Shown: piece after piece, positions 38,301-53,300 of the stretch
How the letters are laid out: each line of letters opens with the position of its first letter
Numbering within the stretch: position 1 is the first letter of the stretch
Assembly (NCBI GenBank): GCA_947175635.1
Contig: CAMWNM010000001.1
Coordinates: 61,725-125,724 of the forward strand
Direction: 5' to 3'
Length of the DNA stretch: 64,000 nucleotides
Source: an uncultured Bacteroidales bacterium
GTDB taxonomy: Bacteria; Bacteroidota; Bacteroidia; Bacteroidales; P3
Notes under the pieces: model-generated
The model's input: the letters and a program-made list of their open reading frames with translations, nothing else
What the model was told of the DNA's origin: nothing
Databases searched by the model: none
Made by a program: the position numbers and the translations under genes

Positions 38301-41300
38301 AAGCAAACCGTCAAGGCATGGGTATTGTTTGCCAATGGCTGCCGTATGCAGTATGTATTTACCGTAAGCGGTCGCCAGGGCAATCCTACCGTGGTGGGCA
38401 TCGAAAAGGATTTCGACCTTTATTGTACGGGCGACAAACTTCAGCTCAAGGCCAAGCTGAGCGATGCTTCGGTACCGGTTTCGTTGCAGTGGAGCAAGGA
38501 CGGTGAAGATATAGCCGATGCCACCGCACAGATTCTGGATGTGAGCGGTCTTGAAGCCGGTTCCTACACCTACGCCATAACGGCCACCGCCAAGGAATTC
38601 TGCACCAAGCCGCGTGTTACGGCAGATACGGTTCGTTTCGATGTTTATCCGACTCCGGTTGTGAAGGCCGGTCCCGATATCGACAGTCTGCCTTACGGCG
38701 AAAAGACCGTTATCGGTATTCAGGCCGATGTAACCGACGGTACCGAACCCTACACTTATCTGTGGACGGGTACCGGCGTAGGCGCCGACAACAACCGCAT
38801 CACAATCGGCAGCGAGCGTATCTACAACACCACTGTGGTAACTCTTACGGCCACCGATTCGGTAGGTTGCTCGGCTTCCGACGATCTGAAGATTAGTGTG
38901 GTGGGCGGACCTTTCCGCATCACGATGGATAAGCCCTACAATCTGGCCATCGACAAGAACGCCGACACCATCTGTCTGGGCGATACCGCGCTTCTGCGTG
39001 TGAATGCGGCCGGCGGTTCGGGCAATTACGCCTACACCTGGAAAGAACTTTCTACAGGCGATGTGCTCGGCACCGATGCCGAATTGAAAACCACGCCCGT
39101 TGTCAAGACCCAATATGAAGTTACGGTAATAAACCTTACCGGAAGCGGTTCCACCAGTGCCGACACCTTGAACGCCCAGGTAGTGGTGGGAGTTCATCTG
39201 CCTCCGGTGGCGGGTTATATCAGCACGCCCGACACCACCATGTGTGCCGACACAGCCTATACGCTCACCCTCAATGCCTACCGCGGTCAGAAGATCGTAT
39301 GGGAACAATCCATCGACACCGTGGTATGGAACACCTTGAGCGGTGCGGCCGACACCAACCGTATCAAGGGTAGCGTGGCCACCACATACTACAGGGCGAC
39401 GGTTTACAATGGCGTATGTCCGGTAGATGTGTCGCCGGTATTGAAGGTTCAGGTATACGAAGCGATTACCAATCTGATAACCGCCCCCGAAGACAAGCTT
39501 TGCCCCGAAACACAGGATGTCCGCCTCACGGGCAACACCGTTACCTCGGGCGGAAACGGCACCTATACCTATACATGGCAGGCCAGCACGGTAAATAAGG
39601 AAACGGCCTTCACCACCGCTCCTTTTGATTCGGGCAACACTTTCTATGTATGGAAAGGAGCCATCGACTCCACGCGCTATTTCCGCCGCGTGGTTTACTC
39701 CGACGGCTGTCCGTTCGTGAGCGAGGTGGTTACCGTGGATGTTTACGACGATTCCCACATCGGCATCATCGAGGGAGAAAACTATATCTGCATCGATTCG
39801 GTCGGCACCATGGCCGTTACCAATAAGCAGATGGAAACCTACCGGTGGCAGCGCACCGCCGATACCTCCGCCCGTCCGGTGGATTGGAAAGATATCGCCG
39901 GCGCCATCATGGCTTCCTACAATACCGATCCGGTAGGTACCGACACCCTCCATTACCGTGCCATCGGCAGCAAACACGGCTGTGCGCCCGACACCACGCC
40001 CGTCTTCACCATCATTCCGACCGAACCCCTGCCCACATCGGTATTCATCGGGGTGGATACTTCGGCCGCATGTATCGGAAACTGGTTGGTATTTACCGTA
40101 GACTCCACCAACTATCCGGGCAACAAGCCTGTATATAGCTGGTATGTAAACGGTACCGCGCTCAACTTGCCTTTGAAACAAGGCAAAGACACCTTGGCCT
40201 ATGCAAGCAAGGACGGCATCACTTTCTATACAAGGATGCTCGAACCTGGCGACAGCGTGCAATGCGGCATGGCCTCCAGCATCGGTTGCGTTACCGAACC
40301 GCTGGCCATGAGCAATGCCGTTAAGCCCACCATCTATCTGCCTTTGGTCAAGATAGCCGAAGACGATCTCACTTTCTGCCGCCGCGATACGGTTGCCGTT
40401 CATGCCGACAGTGCGGTTTACCATACCTGGACCTACAAAGGCACCTCGGATAAATCCCCGCTGCCTCTTGTTTACGCGCCTCATATGCTCGACAGCTACG
40501 ACAGCGTCGTGAAGGTAAGCCCCGTCGAGATCACCACCTACTATGTGGAAGGTATCGACCGCCACGGCTGTATAGGCGTGGACAGCGTAACCCTCACCCC
40601 CGAACCTTTGGTAACGGCTACGCCCGACACCTTGCTTTGCGCCGGCTCCAAGCTTGCCTTGAAGGCCATACCTGCTTCCACCCGCGGGGTAACCTACTCT
40701 TGGACGGAAGTTCCTTACCATTCCTCCACTCCGGCCACCCTGCCGGCTAAAACCACCCTCAATACCCTTACCGGTATCCAGCCCTTGGATTCGCTCACCT
40801 ATTATATCTATACGATCAAAACACCCAAGTGTACGTTCAGCGATACGATCCGCGTGATGGTGGAACAGAACACCACTCCGGTGATCGACATCGACTACAC
40901 GGGAAGCGTAACGGGCGACACGGCGCACATCATCGAATGCGAGAAGATAGAAAACTTCTTCTACTATACTTCTCAGTATGGCGGCGATGAACCCAAGTAC
41001 ACCTGGTATTTCAACGGTGAAAAGGTCGGCACCGACAGTCTCTTCAGCGATACCTACCAATATATGGTGGATCAGTCCACCATTTATGTGGAAATGGAAT
41101 CCTCCAAGCGTTGCGTAACCGACCGTACCGTGAAGAGCGATCAGATGAAGATCCATTACGTGAAGATGCCCGAGGCGGTGATTTCGATCAACAGCAACAA
41201 GGGTCTTTCCGTATGTCCCAACGAAGAACTGGTGCTCTTCCAGGCGCACGCGCCTACCTACGACACCGGTATCTACCAATGGTACGTGAAATATGCCGAC

Positions 41301-44300
41301 AGCGCGCAGTTCGTTCATGTCTATACCGGCGATTCCATGGTGGCCTCTTTTGCCACCGGCGATCAGGTTTACTGCGTATACGTGGCCCAAGACAGCTGTA
41401 TCAAGTACTCGCCCAAGCGAAGCAATACGCTGGTATTCAGCAATTACAAACTTTGGAAACCTACGGTTGACATTATCCGTCTGGATGCCGGCAGGGAAGG
41501 TTCGGGCGATACGGTCTGCGAAATGACCGACGTGCTGTTCGAGGCCCGCATAACGGAAGCCGGCACCGACTACCGCTTCACATGGTTGATAGACGGTCAG
41601 GAAGTAGGTACGGCCAACAACCTCAAGCTTACCTACGGCGATTTCATGGCCCAGGCCGGTCCCGACTATATGCAGAGCGTGGTTTCGGCACGTCTGGAAA
41701 CCAAGCATTCCTGTGCGGTTCCTTCCAATATCAATACCGACGATACCATCGTTTACGTTCGTCCGCGCAAGTCTTTGGGTGTTACCATCGACCAGGATGC
41801 CTTTATGGCCTGCAACTCGCTCAAGGAAGAACCGGTTATCTTTACCCACGTTTACGGCGGGCTTGCGGTGAACGGCAATTCCATCGCCAACAATTGCCGC
41901 AACACCGAATGGAACACGGGCGCCGTGTCCCAGCAGACCATCACGGGCAACGGTTCGGTAAGCGCGAAGGCCACCAGCGTATGGTCTGAACAATATGAAA
42001 TGTTCGGTCTCACCTCGCGTTCCACGGTAAGCCACTACAGCCATCTCGACTATGCCGTTTACTTTGAGAACGGCACCGTGGCCGTTTACGAAGACGGTGC
42101 CCGCATGGGGGCTTTCGGAAGCTACACTTCCGCCGACGTGCTTACAGTTGAAATAGCCGACAGTGTGGTCCGCTACCTCAAGAACGGCGTGGTGTTCCAT
42201 ACCTCCGCCAAACGGGATTCCATCGGTACCTACTGGGCCGGTTTCTCCCTCTATTCACGTTGCAACAATTGCGGTCACGCCAACCACGATATCTATTCGG
42301 CCCTGAACAGCGTTACCATAGAATACCGCGCTTCGGGCATCGCTTTCGGTTCGGTTGTGGTTGAACCGCCCGTGAACACGCCCACCTACGATTGGAAGAT
42401 AAACGGTGTTTCGAGTGAATTCGGCAACGGCAAAGACAGCCTTATCGACCATAAGTACCACTTTGTGGACAACGATGTGGTAAGTCTTATCGTAACGAGC
42501 AACGATGTGTGCATGGAACGTCTGGTGGCCGAATCCAACCCGATTACGGTACGTATGCCCGAACCCGGCAACTTCCTCCGTTTGGCCGATACGGCCTACG
42601 TATGTCTGGGTGATTCGGTATGGATTACCGCCGGCGGTGCGGCCTCCTATGAATGGACCCTGCCGGTAGACTGCGACCCGCTTGCCATCCACGACAGCAG
42701 TTTGTTGGTATGGCCCAAGCAAACCACCACCTACCGTGTAACGGCGGCCAGTGAGGACGGTTGCGTTGACTTCAAGCGTATCGTGGTAGTGGTGTTCGAA
42801 CTGCCTCAGCCCGATCTGGGACCCGATAAAGACGTGTGCATCGGCGACAGCCTCTACTTTAGCGTAGCGGCGGGTCGGGAACCCGATTCGATCACGGACC
42901 GGATCTACCGCACCGAATGGACTTTCATTACCGAAAGCACCGGATACGATACGCTCTTGAGCGCCGGCACCGGCTTGTACGACAGTATTGTGGAACACAC
43001 CGCTTTCGTTTCCACGCCTTTGACCTCCTCGCACAGCAACGCCCTTGACCTTACCGCCCTGAAGTCAGGAAAGGTAGTGGCCAAGATGATCAACCTCCTC
43101 AGCGATTGCTACGCCACCGACACCTTGGTATTGAACGTATATCCGTTGCCGGAAGTGGATATGCCTTCCGACACGCTCTATACCTGCATCAGCCAGAACC
43201 TGGATATCAAGGACAGCGCTTACGACCAAACCGCCAAGGCCGAATACCGTTATACCTGGACGCCCGTCGCCAACCTTACCAAGGGAACGGCTTCCGGCTC
43301 CTACATGGTGTTCAACTCTTCCGTTGCCGGCATCTATACCTATTATGTAGATGTGGTTACGCCCAAGGGATGCCATAGCTACGATACGGTAACCGTCCGC
43401 AACGTGGAACAGATTCTCACGGCCACGGCCGAACTGGTTCGCGGAACGGTCTGCGAAGGCGAGGCGCCGGTATTCATCCTTACCGGGGAATGGTGGTTGG
43501 CGGATGCCACCGCCACGCTTTACCGCAACGGCAAGGCGGTGGAAACCTACACGGTAGGCAGGGAAGGCCAGTATCAACGCGATACGGTGGTCTATACCGG
43601 TACGATCGCCACCGGCGACCAATACTATTTCGACATCACAAGCAAGAATACCTGTCTGGTTCAGAAACAGATAAGAACCAACATCGATACCTTGCGGGTG
43701 GTTTACAATACCCGTCTGGGTTCGGTACCCGATTCGCTCTGCTCGGGTAAACCGTTGGTATTGAATGCGCTTCCGGTACAGGATAGCAATGTTCATTATA
43801 CATGGACGCTCTTCGGCGCCAACGGCCTGTCCGACACGGCAACGGCTGCCTATCTGCAACGCATAGGCTCCGATACAAGCACCATTACGGTGCCGATGCC
43901 GGATGCGGATTCATATTTCAGCGTAACGGCCGATGGCGGATTCGGCTGCGTGTCTTCCGACACCGTATCCGTGGGCGTGATACATGCCGATACGCTTGTG
44001 GTGGAACTCCGCCAACAGACCGACAGCTGCCAGAATCCTTCTCCCAAACAACCCGAATGGGCCAGCACGGGCAATATGGTTTATCTGGGCAGCGGTCAGA
44101 TTATCCGCGACGGCAATTCGGGCAGCGGCTGGCAGGAAATAGAATCTAAAACGGCCTTGTCGGGCAACTTCATGATGCGCTACGTGGTAAGCGGCAAGGA
44201 AGCCCCGGCTATGGTGGGCATCAACTACCAGGGTCGCGCCCACTGGCATCACAGCTGGTGGTACGGCAACTGGTGGTGCAGCTACGATGCCGACCACGCT

Positions 44301-47300
44301 TTCTATCTGAGTCTGGACAACGGCAAGCCCTACCTGCAGATTTACGAACGCGGCGGATACATAGGAACCTACGGCGAATGGAGCGAGGGCAATATCCTCT
44401 TTATCGTTCGTCAGGCCGGCTATGTAAGTTATTACAAGAACGAAGAACTGTTGCGGCGCGTTCAGGAACGTTCGCCCTCTCAGGCCTTCACGCCCGAGGT
44501 TTCCACCTACAGTCCCGGTACGGCTGTTGATGCGATAGATTATGTGGAACTGCCGCAGATAGATCTCCTTACCTCGGCCGGCACCTTGTCCTCGCCGTTG
44601 AGCTACAAGTGGTACTGCAATGGAAAACTCGTCGCCACCGACAGCGCGATAGACACGCGCACCATCGGCTTCCAGGCCGGCGACACGGTGGTATACCAAG
44701 CCAGCGGCCAGACCAAGTGCGACGGTCTGCAGACCGTGAGCGACACGGTGGTGATAGCGCAGATACAGGGCTACCGTCCGGTATTCATGGTGCTTGAACA
44801 TGATGGTCAGAAGTGCGAAAACGAAGGCTTCTGGGTTCATTCCACAATCGTTAACCGCACCGAAAGCATACCCGATTCTGTTTTGCGTTACAATTGGTAT
44901 CGCGGCGCCATCTGCGTGGCCTCCGGTGTCCGTGCCGACAGCATGTACTTCGACAGCGTGGGCGTGAACGAATACGTATGGGCGCAGGTATATGTAGACA
45001 GCAGCTATTCCTTGTGCATCTTCAACAGCATCAGCAATCCGGTGCGTTCGCCCTTGCTCTTCCTGCCGGTAACGCAGAACCGCGTGCTGGGCGTGAACAT
45101 CGATGTATATCCGGGTCCCGAAGTGTGTCTGTTCTCGGAAGTGCGGTTCAATTCCGTACAGGTTATTTCGGGTACAAGCGATGCGGGCGAAAACCCCGTA
45201 ACGGAATGGTACCTGAACGACCGTCTGGTATATACCGGACAGACCTATGTGACAGACAGCCTGCAAAACGGCGACAGCGTGTATGCCGTCATCACCGCCA
45301 GCACCGAAACCACCTGTCTGGACACCAACCGCAAGCAGACGCCGGTGGTGCACATGACCGTATTGCCCGCACCGGTACTGGAAGCTTATCGCGATACGAT
45401 AGTGGAATACGATTCGGAAGTGGATATCTGGGCGGTTGTAACCCAGAACTGGGAATCCGACCTCACTTACGAATGGTATCCGGCCTTCGACGTACAGGCT
45501 CCCTGGCAGGCCAGCGACAGCGCGGTACGGGTACGTTCCAAGATAGACCACTACTATACGGTACAGGCCAAGAACAGCATCGGTTGCGTGGGTAACCAGG
45601 CCGGCGTGCATGTGGAAGTGCTTACCTGCCCGCAGTTTGTGCTGCGTGGTTCGGAAACGAGCGCCTGCGCGGGCGACACCGCTTATATATACCTGCAGGT
45701 ACAAGGATTCCGTCCGTATACGAACACGTATATATGGCAGTTGTCGAACGACGGCGGCCTTACCTGGAAAGACCTTGAGCTGAACGGCACCGACTTTGCG
45801 CAGAAGATGGGCGAAAACGATGTAACGTTGGTGATACCGGAAACCAAGGCCGAATACGACAAGGCCTATGCCTTGTTCCGTTGCCTGGCGGTGGCTACCG
45901 ACGAACGCCTCGACTGCGATACGGTTGCCAGCAACTCGATGTATCTGGATGTGGTGGACTACAAGAAACCCACCACGAGCATCACGGGCGACACGGTGGT
46001 ATGCCGCAATACGCCGGTACAGTTTACGGCTACGGGTGCGGTTAACCCCGGCGACTACTATCAGTGGTACAGAGGCGGCAAGATGGTGGGCGGTACGGAC
46101 AACACGCTTTCGCTCGACAGTGTGAGCGGAAACGAAAGCATCATGCTCGTGCTTACCGTCCGCAACGATGAAAACCAGTGTGTGGATAGACTCAAGGTAT
46201 CCGATACACTCGAAATAAGGGCCAATCCCACGCCTTACCTTACCATGAGTCCCGACACGGCCGTGAACAAGGGCGACGACGCCTTGGTATATGTTCATGC
46301 CACCGGAGGGGTGGAACCCTACACGTATAAGTGGAACGGTCTGCCGGCCACCACCCTGCTTACGCCCAACAAGGATAGCTCCTTTACACGTAAGCAGCTA
46401 TACACCACACGATACACGGTAACGGTAACCGACAGGAACGGTTGCAGCAATACCGGCAGCGTGGATGTCCGCATCGGCGACACCTGTCTCATCGAGCCGG
46501 CCATTTACGGTCCGCAAACCATTTGCCTCGACTCGGTCGGCTTGTTCGAAGCCTTTATCACAGGCGGTCTGTCGAATTCCGATATGCAGCTTTCGTGGAC
46601 GTCCGATCCGGTAATCGATTCCACCATCCTGATGGCCACCGGTCCGGAATATCGCGTCAAGGCCTTCAAACCGGGTACCTACACGATAACCCTTACGGTA
46701 AGCGACAGTTCCGAAATAGTGATGCAGGCATGTCCTGCCAGCCAGCGCGCGTTCAGCGTAAGCCGTGAAGTAACGGTATATCCGGCCAAGCGGTTCAGCG
46801 TGGCTATCGACAGCATGGCACCGGTATGTACCGGTACAAGCTCCGATCTTCAGGCCACCGCCTACATCGACGGCGAGGCTACCCAAATGCCGGTTGTTTA
46901 CACCCAAATGCCGGTTGTTTACACATGGTATCGTCTGCGCGACAGCGCGGTACGGCCGGAAATGTTGCAGATGGGCAGCCGGAACACCTGCCGGATCCAG
47001 GATTGGGAACTGAACGAACGTATCGTGGTGGAAGCCGTGCTGGGCGGAGACGATTGCCAGACGGGTCAGGCCGTGTACGATACCTTGTATCCGGTAGTCA
47101 ACCTCACGCCTTCGTTGGTGGAAGCACGCGGAATCTATGTGGGCAGCCACGAACGTTGCCGGTTCGATACGGCGGCCATCGGTTTGACCGCTCTCTTCGG
47201 ACAGGCCGATACCATGGGTCTGCTCTACAGCATAGACGGCGGCGAAACCTGGAGCGAAAACAATCTGTTCAAGCCCGTGGAAGAAGGCAGCTATCTGCCG

Positions 47301-50300
47301 GCGGTGAAAGCGGCCAACGGCTGTATCTATGTGGCCGATTATACGGTGGATATCACCTTGCCCAAGCCTGAACGTCTGCCCGACCTGCTTGTATCGGGTA
47401 ACGGCGGTTACTGTGCGCACGGCGTGATGGATTCGCTCTTGGCCTACGGCGCTCAGGCCGAAGCCATCGTGGGCTGGTATGCCGATACGGCTGGTACGGT
47501 TCTGTTGACCGAAGGCACTGTGGGACAGACCTCCGTTGCCCTTATCCTGCCCGACTCGATACGAGGCACCGTAGGAGAATACACCTACTACGCCATCCAA
47601 CAGGCAGGCAACTGCAAGAGCGAGCCTGTGGCGCTCGACATCACGATCCGCGAAAGGGATACCGTGGGTGGATTCCACCTGCATTTCATCCAGCAGTACA
47701 ACTGTGATAAGGACGGTTCCCCGATGCAGGTGGAAGTATGGGCCGAACACGATACGATAAACGTGGAAGGCACCTATCAGTGGTTCACCATACCTTCTTC
47801 CGGCATGGCCGATACGGGAAGCCGCGCCATGGTATCGGTAAGCGACTCGATAAAGGTATATGCCGCATTCACTTACCAAAACAGCTGCTCGGGCAAGGAA
47901 GTTACCTTGTGGAGCGACACGGCCGATGTGAACGTGGTGGTACTCTACAATACCATAGGTCAGGGAGGCCCCATCTGTGTGGATACTTCCGCATTGGCCA
48001 AGACGGCTTCGGATCTCTTGGTGGATTCCGATCTGTTCACCTACGCATGGGAAACCTACGACAGCCTTACCGATACATGGAAAACCGCTCCGGGCAAGGC
48101 CGACGAACCTACCTATACGGTAAAACATGAATATCTGCAACCTGTAGCCGGTGTGGCGGGTAGGAAAGAACTGCTCCTGCGCCGTGTTATCAGCGTGGAT
48201 ACCTGCCATACAGCCAGCAACGAACTGCTTTACTACTATCAGTTGCCGCCCGTTCCCACGGTGCAGCTGACCGTACCCGAAGTATGTATCGGCAACGAAC
48301 TTACGGCTACCGCCAGTGGCGATAACTTAGGTGCGGCGCCTTTCGTGAAGTGGTATGTGAACGACAGTCTCGTGGTTCTTGCCGGCAATCTGGAAGAAAA
48401 CCTGGGCGTGCTCGACAGCAACGACCTTGTACGCGTGGTGATATATCCCGACTACACCGGTGTGGATTGCCCGATGGTGGATTCGGTGATGGCTGAAGGC
48501 TATGTATCGGTTACTTCCGCCATAAGGGGCAGGGTAAGCGTAAGCGTTTCCGACAGCCTGTTCTGTACCCAAAGCAACACCTTTGTGGCCGAATACAATG
48601 CCGAATACAGCGACAATCCTCAATACCGCTGGTATCGCAACGGCGTGCTCGACGCAACGGCCAACGGATCGGCCACCTATACCTTGACCGATCTCAATAT
48701 AGGCGACAGCGTATATGTATGGATAAAGGCCTCGAACGAATGTCCCGCCACCGATTCGGCACGCGGAGAGGCGGCGGTTGTGAAGCAAAAGGCTTCGGCG
48801 GCCGATGCGTGGACGGAAGTGATCTCCCAAGACGAAGGCTTTGAACTGCATGTTTACGGCGGCGACAGTTATCTGTGGTCCGACGGCAGCACGGATTCGG
48901 TCAATACGGTGAAGGCCGTCGGCAACAGCTTCCTTTACACGGTAACGGTAAGCAAGGCCGGTTATTGCGACACGGTATTGACTGTAAGCACGAAGATTCC
49001 CGAGGCGACGCTGGATATACCGATGGTATGTGCCGGACAGGAATCCGCCGGTGTGGTATCGGGCCAGAACCTGGGGGTACGTCCGCAAGTGAACTGGTAT
49101 GTGAACGGGGTATTTGTAGGCCATGTTGACAGTCTGCTGACCGGAACCTTGGGTGTGTTGAAGAACGGCGATACGGTACGTGCGGTGGTTTATCCCGATT
49201 TGGCAAGCCTGGGCATTCCTGCCGGTGTGGTTCCCGATTCGATCGTGCTTCAGGATACGGCTTCGATCCGCGACCAGATAGAAGGAAAGATAGTCCTTAC
49301 GGCCGACGATACGCTCTATTGCAGCACGCAGAACACCTTTACGGTTACCTACAACAGTGAATACAGCGATAAGCCGAACTACAGATGGTATCATAACGGC
49401 CAGTTGGTGAGCGCCGCCGACAACGCCTCCGTCTATACCGCCACAGTGGCCGAAGGCGATGAGGTTTACGTAACCGTATACGCGGCCAACGAATGTCCTG
49501 CCAACGACAGTGTGAACAGCGATACCCTTACGGTACATAAGGGCTTGTCGCACGAGGTTCGTCTCAATGCAGCCGATACCCTTTCCTGTCTTGGCGATAC
49601 GATAGTATTGAAAGTGGAAGGCGGCTTGCACTATACGTGGAACGACGGTTCCACCGACAGTGTCCGCACGATAGTTTCGCCCTATGCGGAAACCCTCTAT
49701 ACGGTAAAGGTTCAAGGAGACGGATTCTGCGACACAGCTCTGCAGGTGAAGGTAGGCAGTCATCGCCTGCCGGCCAATACGGCCCCGATAAAGAGCAATC
49801 TGTTGTTGTGTAGCGATGATACGGTTCATCTGGCGGTAAGTGCCGATGAAAGCGTGAAGGTAAGGTGGAGCACGGGCGACACAACCTTGACCGTTGACCT
49901 GAAAGTACCTTACAGCAAGAAAGATACGGTATTCAAGGTGTACTATACCGATGCCTACGGATGCAGCTACGGTCCCGACAGCATCAGCGTACGCACGCTC
50001 GACAGCCGTCCTGCAAGCTTCACGTCCGCCACCCTGAGTCTGCCCGACACGATAACCTGGCGTGAAAGCTTCGATGCCGTTACCACGATAGAACCCGCCG
50101 ACAAAGACAGCCTCTACTATGTATGGTATCTCAACGGAACCTATTGGAAAGCGGGCTACGGCATGAAGGAACTCCTCTCGCTCCAAGGTGTCGATTTCCC
50201 CTTGAGTTCGCCCTATGTGATGCAGGTAATCTTGCAAGACAACGGCTATTGCCGTCTCAACAGCCAGGATACCCTGATCGACACGATAACGGTGTTGCAG

Positions 50301-53300
50301 AAACGTTATGCGGGCATCAACATCCAGTCGAACAGTACCATAGAAGGCGACACCCTGCGGGTTTGCGTAGGAGAGAACACGCGTATGTTTGCGGCCACTT
50401 CCAATGCCGGTCCGGTAGCGGCCGACGGCAGCCACAAGTGGTACATAGAATGGTATCTGAACGACAAGCTGGTACAAGTCGGCGATACGGTGAACCTCGG
50501 CAAACTTGCCGTAGGCAGCAAGATATACGCTGTTCTGCATGTAGATACCACCGAATACAATTATGCGGCGAACAATCCCGTACAGTCGCGTGTACTGTAT
50601 GTGGAATCCGTGCCGCAACCCGATGTTTCGTTGACCTTGAGCCTCAAGGTGGATACCATTTGCAGCAATCAAAGCTATGAAGTGGTGGCCAATGTGGTAA
50701 ATGGCGGAGAAAACCCGCAATACCGCTGGTATGTAAACGGATTCCTGGTGAACACCGGAGATGAAAAGGGCAACAGCGTGCCTTTGGATGCGCCTTATCT
50801 GAGCCTGCTCAATATTGAAAACGCGGCCTCGACCGGTGGTTCCAACTACGATGTGATATGCTGGGTGAAATCCAGCCTGGCCTGTGTGGCCGATTCGGTC
50901 CGCAACAAGGAAGCGGCCACCCTGATAATCCTTCCCGCCGATACGCTCAAAGTGGTGATTACCCCCAGCATCGATACCGCTTGCGCTTATGACAACGGCG
51001 ATGTGGTGGTGAACATGAGCGCCGAAGTAATCGGACAGGCAGAAGGATACCATGTTCAAACGCCTTCCTTGCAATGGTATGTGGATGGAAACGTGATACC
51101 GGGCGCAACCGGCAAGGAACTCCATTATGTATCGAACAACCTTACGGGCGATGAAACCTTCAGCGTACGTGCTTTCAGCAACTATCGCTGTACATGGAAC
51201 AGCGCCATCGTAAGCGAACAGGCCCATATCCTGCTCTATCCTATTTCCGCCGAAGCCGGACCCAACGATACGGTATACGGCTATGCCGACTACACCCTTA
51301 CGGCCGATACGGCAGTGGGCGGTGCTCCGCACTGGACAACGAGCGGCGACGGTCATTTCGTTCATGGCGACAGCCTGCACGCCACCTATGTACTGGGTGA
51401 AAAAGACAAGGAATCGAAAGGCGTGTACCTCTACATTGAGGTAAGCAACCAGTTCGGATGTACGGCCACCGACAGCATGTACCTCACCATCGTTCATTGC
51501 GATGACTACGTATGGCAAAGCGACCTGCAGGCGGTAACCGTATGCCACGACAGGCAAATAACGGTAAGCAACCGGATATTGGCCAAGCCCACTGCGGCAG
51601 AAACGGTGAATAAGGCCGAATACGTTCTGGTGGCGTTGCCGAGCGGCACCTATGCGGCCGATACGCTGTCTGAAAGCGACAGTGTGGCGTTTGTATGGCA
51701 GGGCGTGGTGGATACCACACGCATGCTGGTGCTGTATGGCCGGATAAACGGAATGGATTGCGACTATACCGATACGATACCCGTAACGGTACTGCCGGAA
51801 AACCAGTTGCGTATAGATCTGAAACAAGACAATGCAGACAGCTGCCAGCATTATGAAGCGGAAGTGGCGAGCTGGGAAATCGGCGGTTGGAACATGCCGC
51901 TGCACTGGAATCAGAACGGCGGCACATTGAACCACGTTCACTGCAGCAACATGCAGCGTGTGTTCAGTTCTAACTACGGCGGGGCCAACACCACGGTACG
52001 CTACGTGGCCACGGGCAAGGAACAGACCGCCACGGTAGGTTTCAGCTACGAAGGAAACAACGCAGGCTACAACGATACGCGTCTGGACTACGCCTTCTAC
52101 TTTACAGGCGGCAAGGTTGGCATCTACAACCAGGCCCTGACGGGCGAATACCTGCCGGGCGAAACCTATCTGGCCGGCGACGTGTTCACCATTATCCGTC
52201 GCAACCACAAGATTTACTTCTATGTGGATCAGCGTAACAGCCACAAGTTGCTGGGCGTGATGGAAGAACCGGAAAGCGGCTGGGGCCGTCGGGTACGTTT
52301 CGCCATCGGTTCGATGAGCGTGGGCAGCAGCTACAATCCGTTGGTATACATCAATGAACCGGCAATCACGGTAAGCGACAGCATCGAGTTCGGCCCGATG
52401 AGCGGCACGCTGAACTATGCCTGGACGCTGAACGACACACTGGTCAGCACTTCGGCAGCTTGGGAAGCGGAGAAATACAACCTGCAGGCCGGCGACCGTT
52501 TGAAACTCGAAGTAACGGGCATCACCGGATGCGATACACTGAAAGCCTCCGACAGCATCACCGTAACGAAGAGCCGTGAATACGAACCGATCTACGTAAC
52601 GCTTGCACGCGACAGCGCGGGCAGCTGCGACGGGGCATCGTTCCTGTTGACGGCAACGGTGCACAACCTGCCCGAAGGTGTGAGCGAAAGCGATATCCGG
52701 TACAACTGGTATCGGAACACGACCGAGGAAGCAAGCGGAACGTTAAGCAACGTCTATACCTTGACAGATGTACAGATAGGCGACTACGCGTATGCGGAAG
52801 CCTATATCGAAGGTACGGACTGCGTGCTGAACACGGAATCCAACCCGGCTCCGTCGCATAGGGTAGAGTTCAGCCTGAAAGAAAACAAGGAATTGAAGAT
52901 CAACTTGGTGGCCAAGACCAAGATAGAACCGTCTATCTGTCCGGGTACGGAAGTGCGTCTGGAAGCGACGGTAGATAACGGCGGCAGCTACGAAATAAGG
53001 TGGTATGTGAACGACAGCCTGTACACCAAGGGCGAAAGCCTGAGCTTCATCCCCACCGAAGACGTACAGGTATATGTGGCGGTAAGCGCCAAGAACGAAG
53101 ATGTATGTCTCGACACAACGCTGGCGGTGAGCGACAGGCTGAATATCCTTCAGTCGATACTGCCGGTGGTACGGGCCTGGTCGGATACGACGGTAGATAG
53201 AGGCAGCCGCGTGGCCTTGAACGGAGAAGTGATCGAAAACGCCGAAGAGGCCGTTAAATACGCTTGGACATCAAGCTGCGGAGGTGTGGAAAACGGCAAC

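Noticed and set aside
36003..42200. 2065-codon minus-strand reading frame
   Set aside because: In exact codon register with the plus-strand giant gene, with no signal peptide, no domain pattern and His/Gly/Arg-rich random composition. It is open only because the sense gene lacks TTA, CTA and TCA codons.
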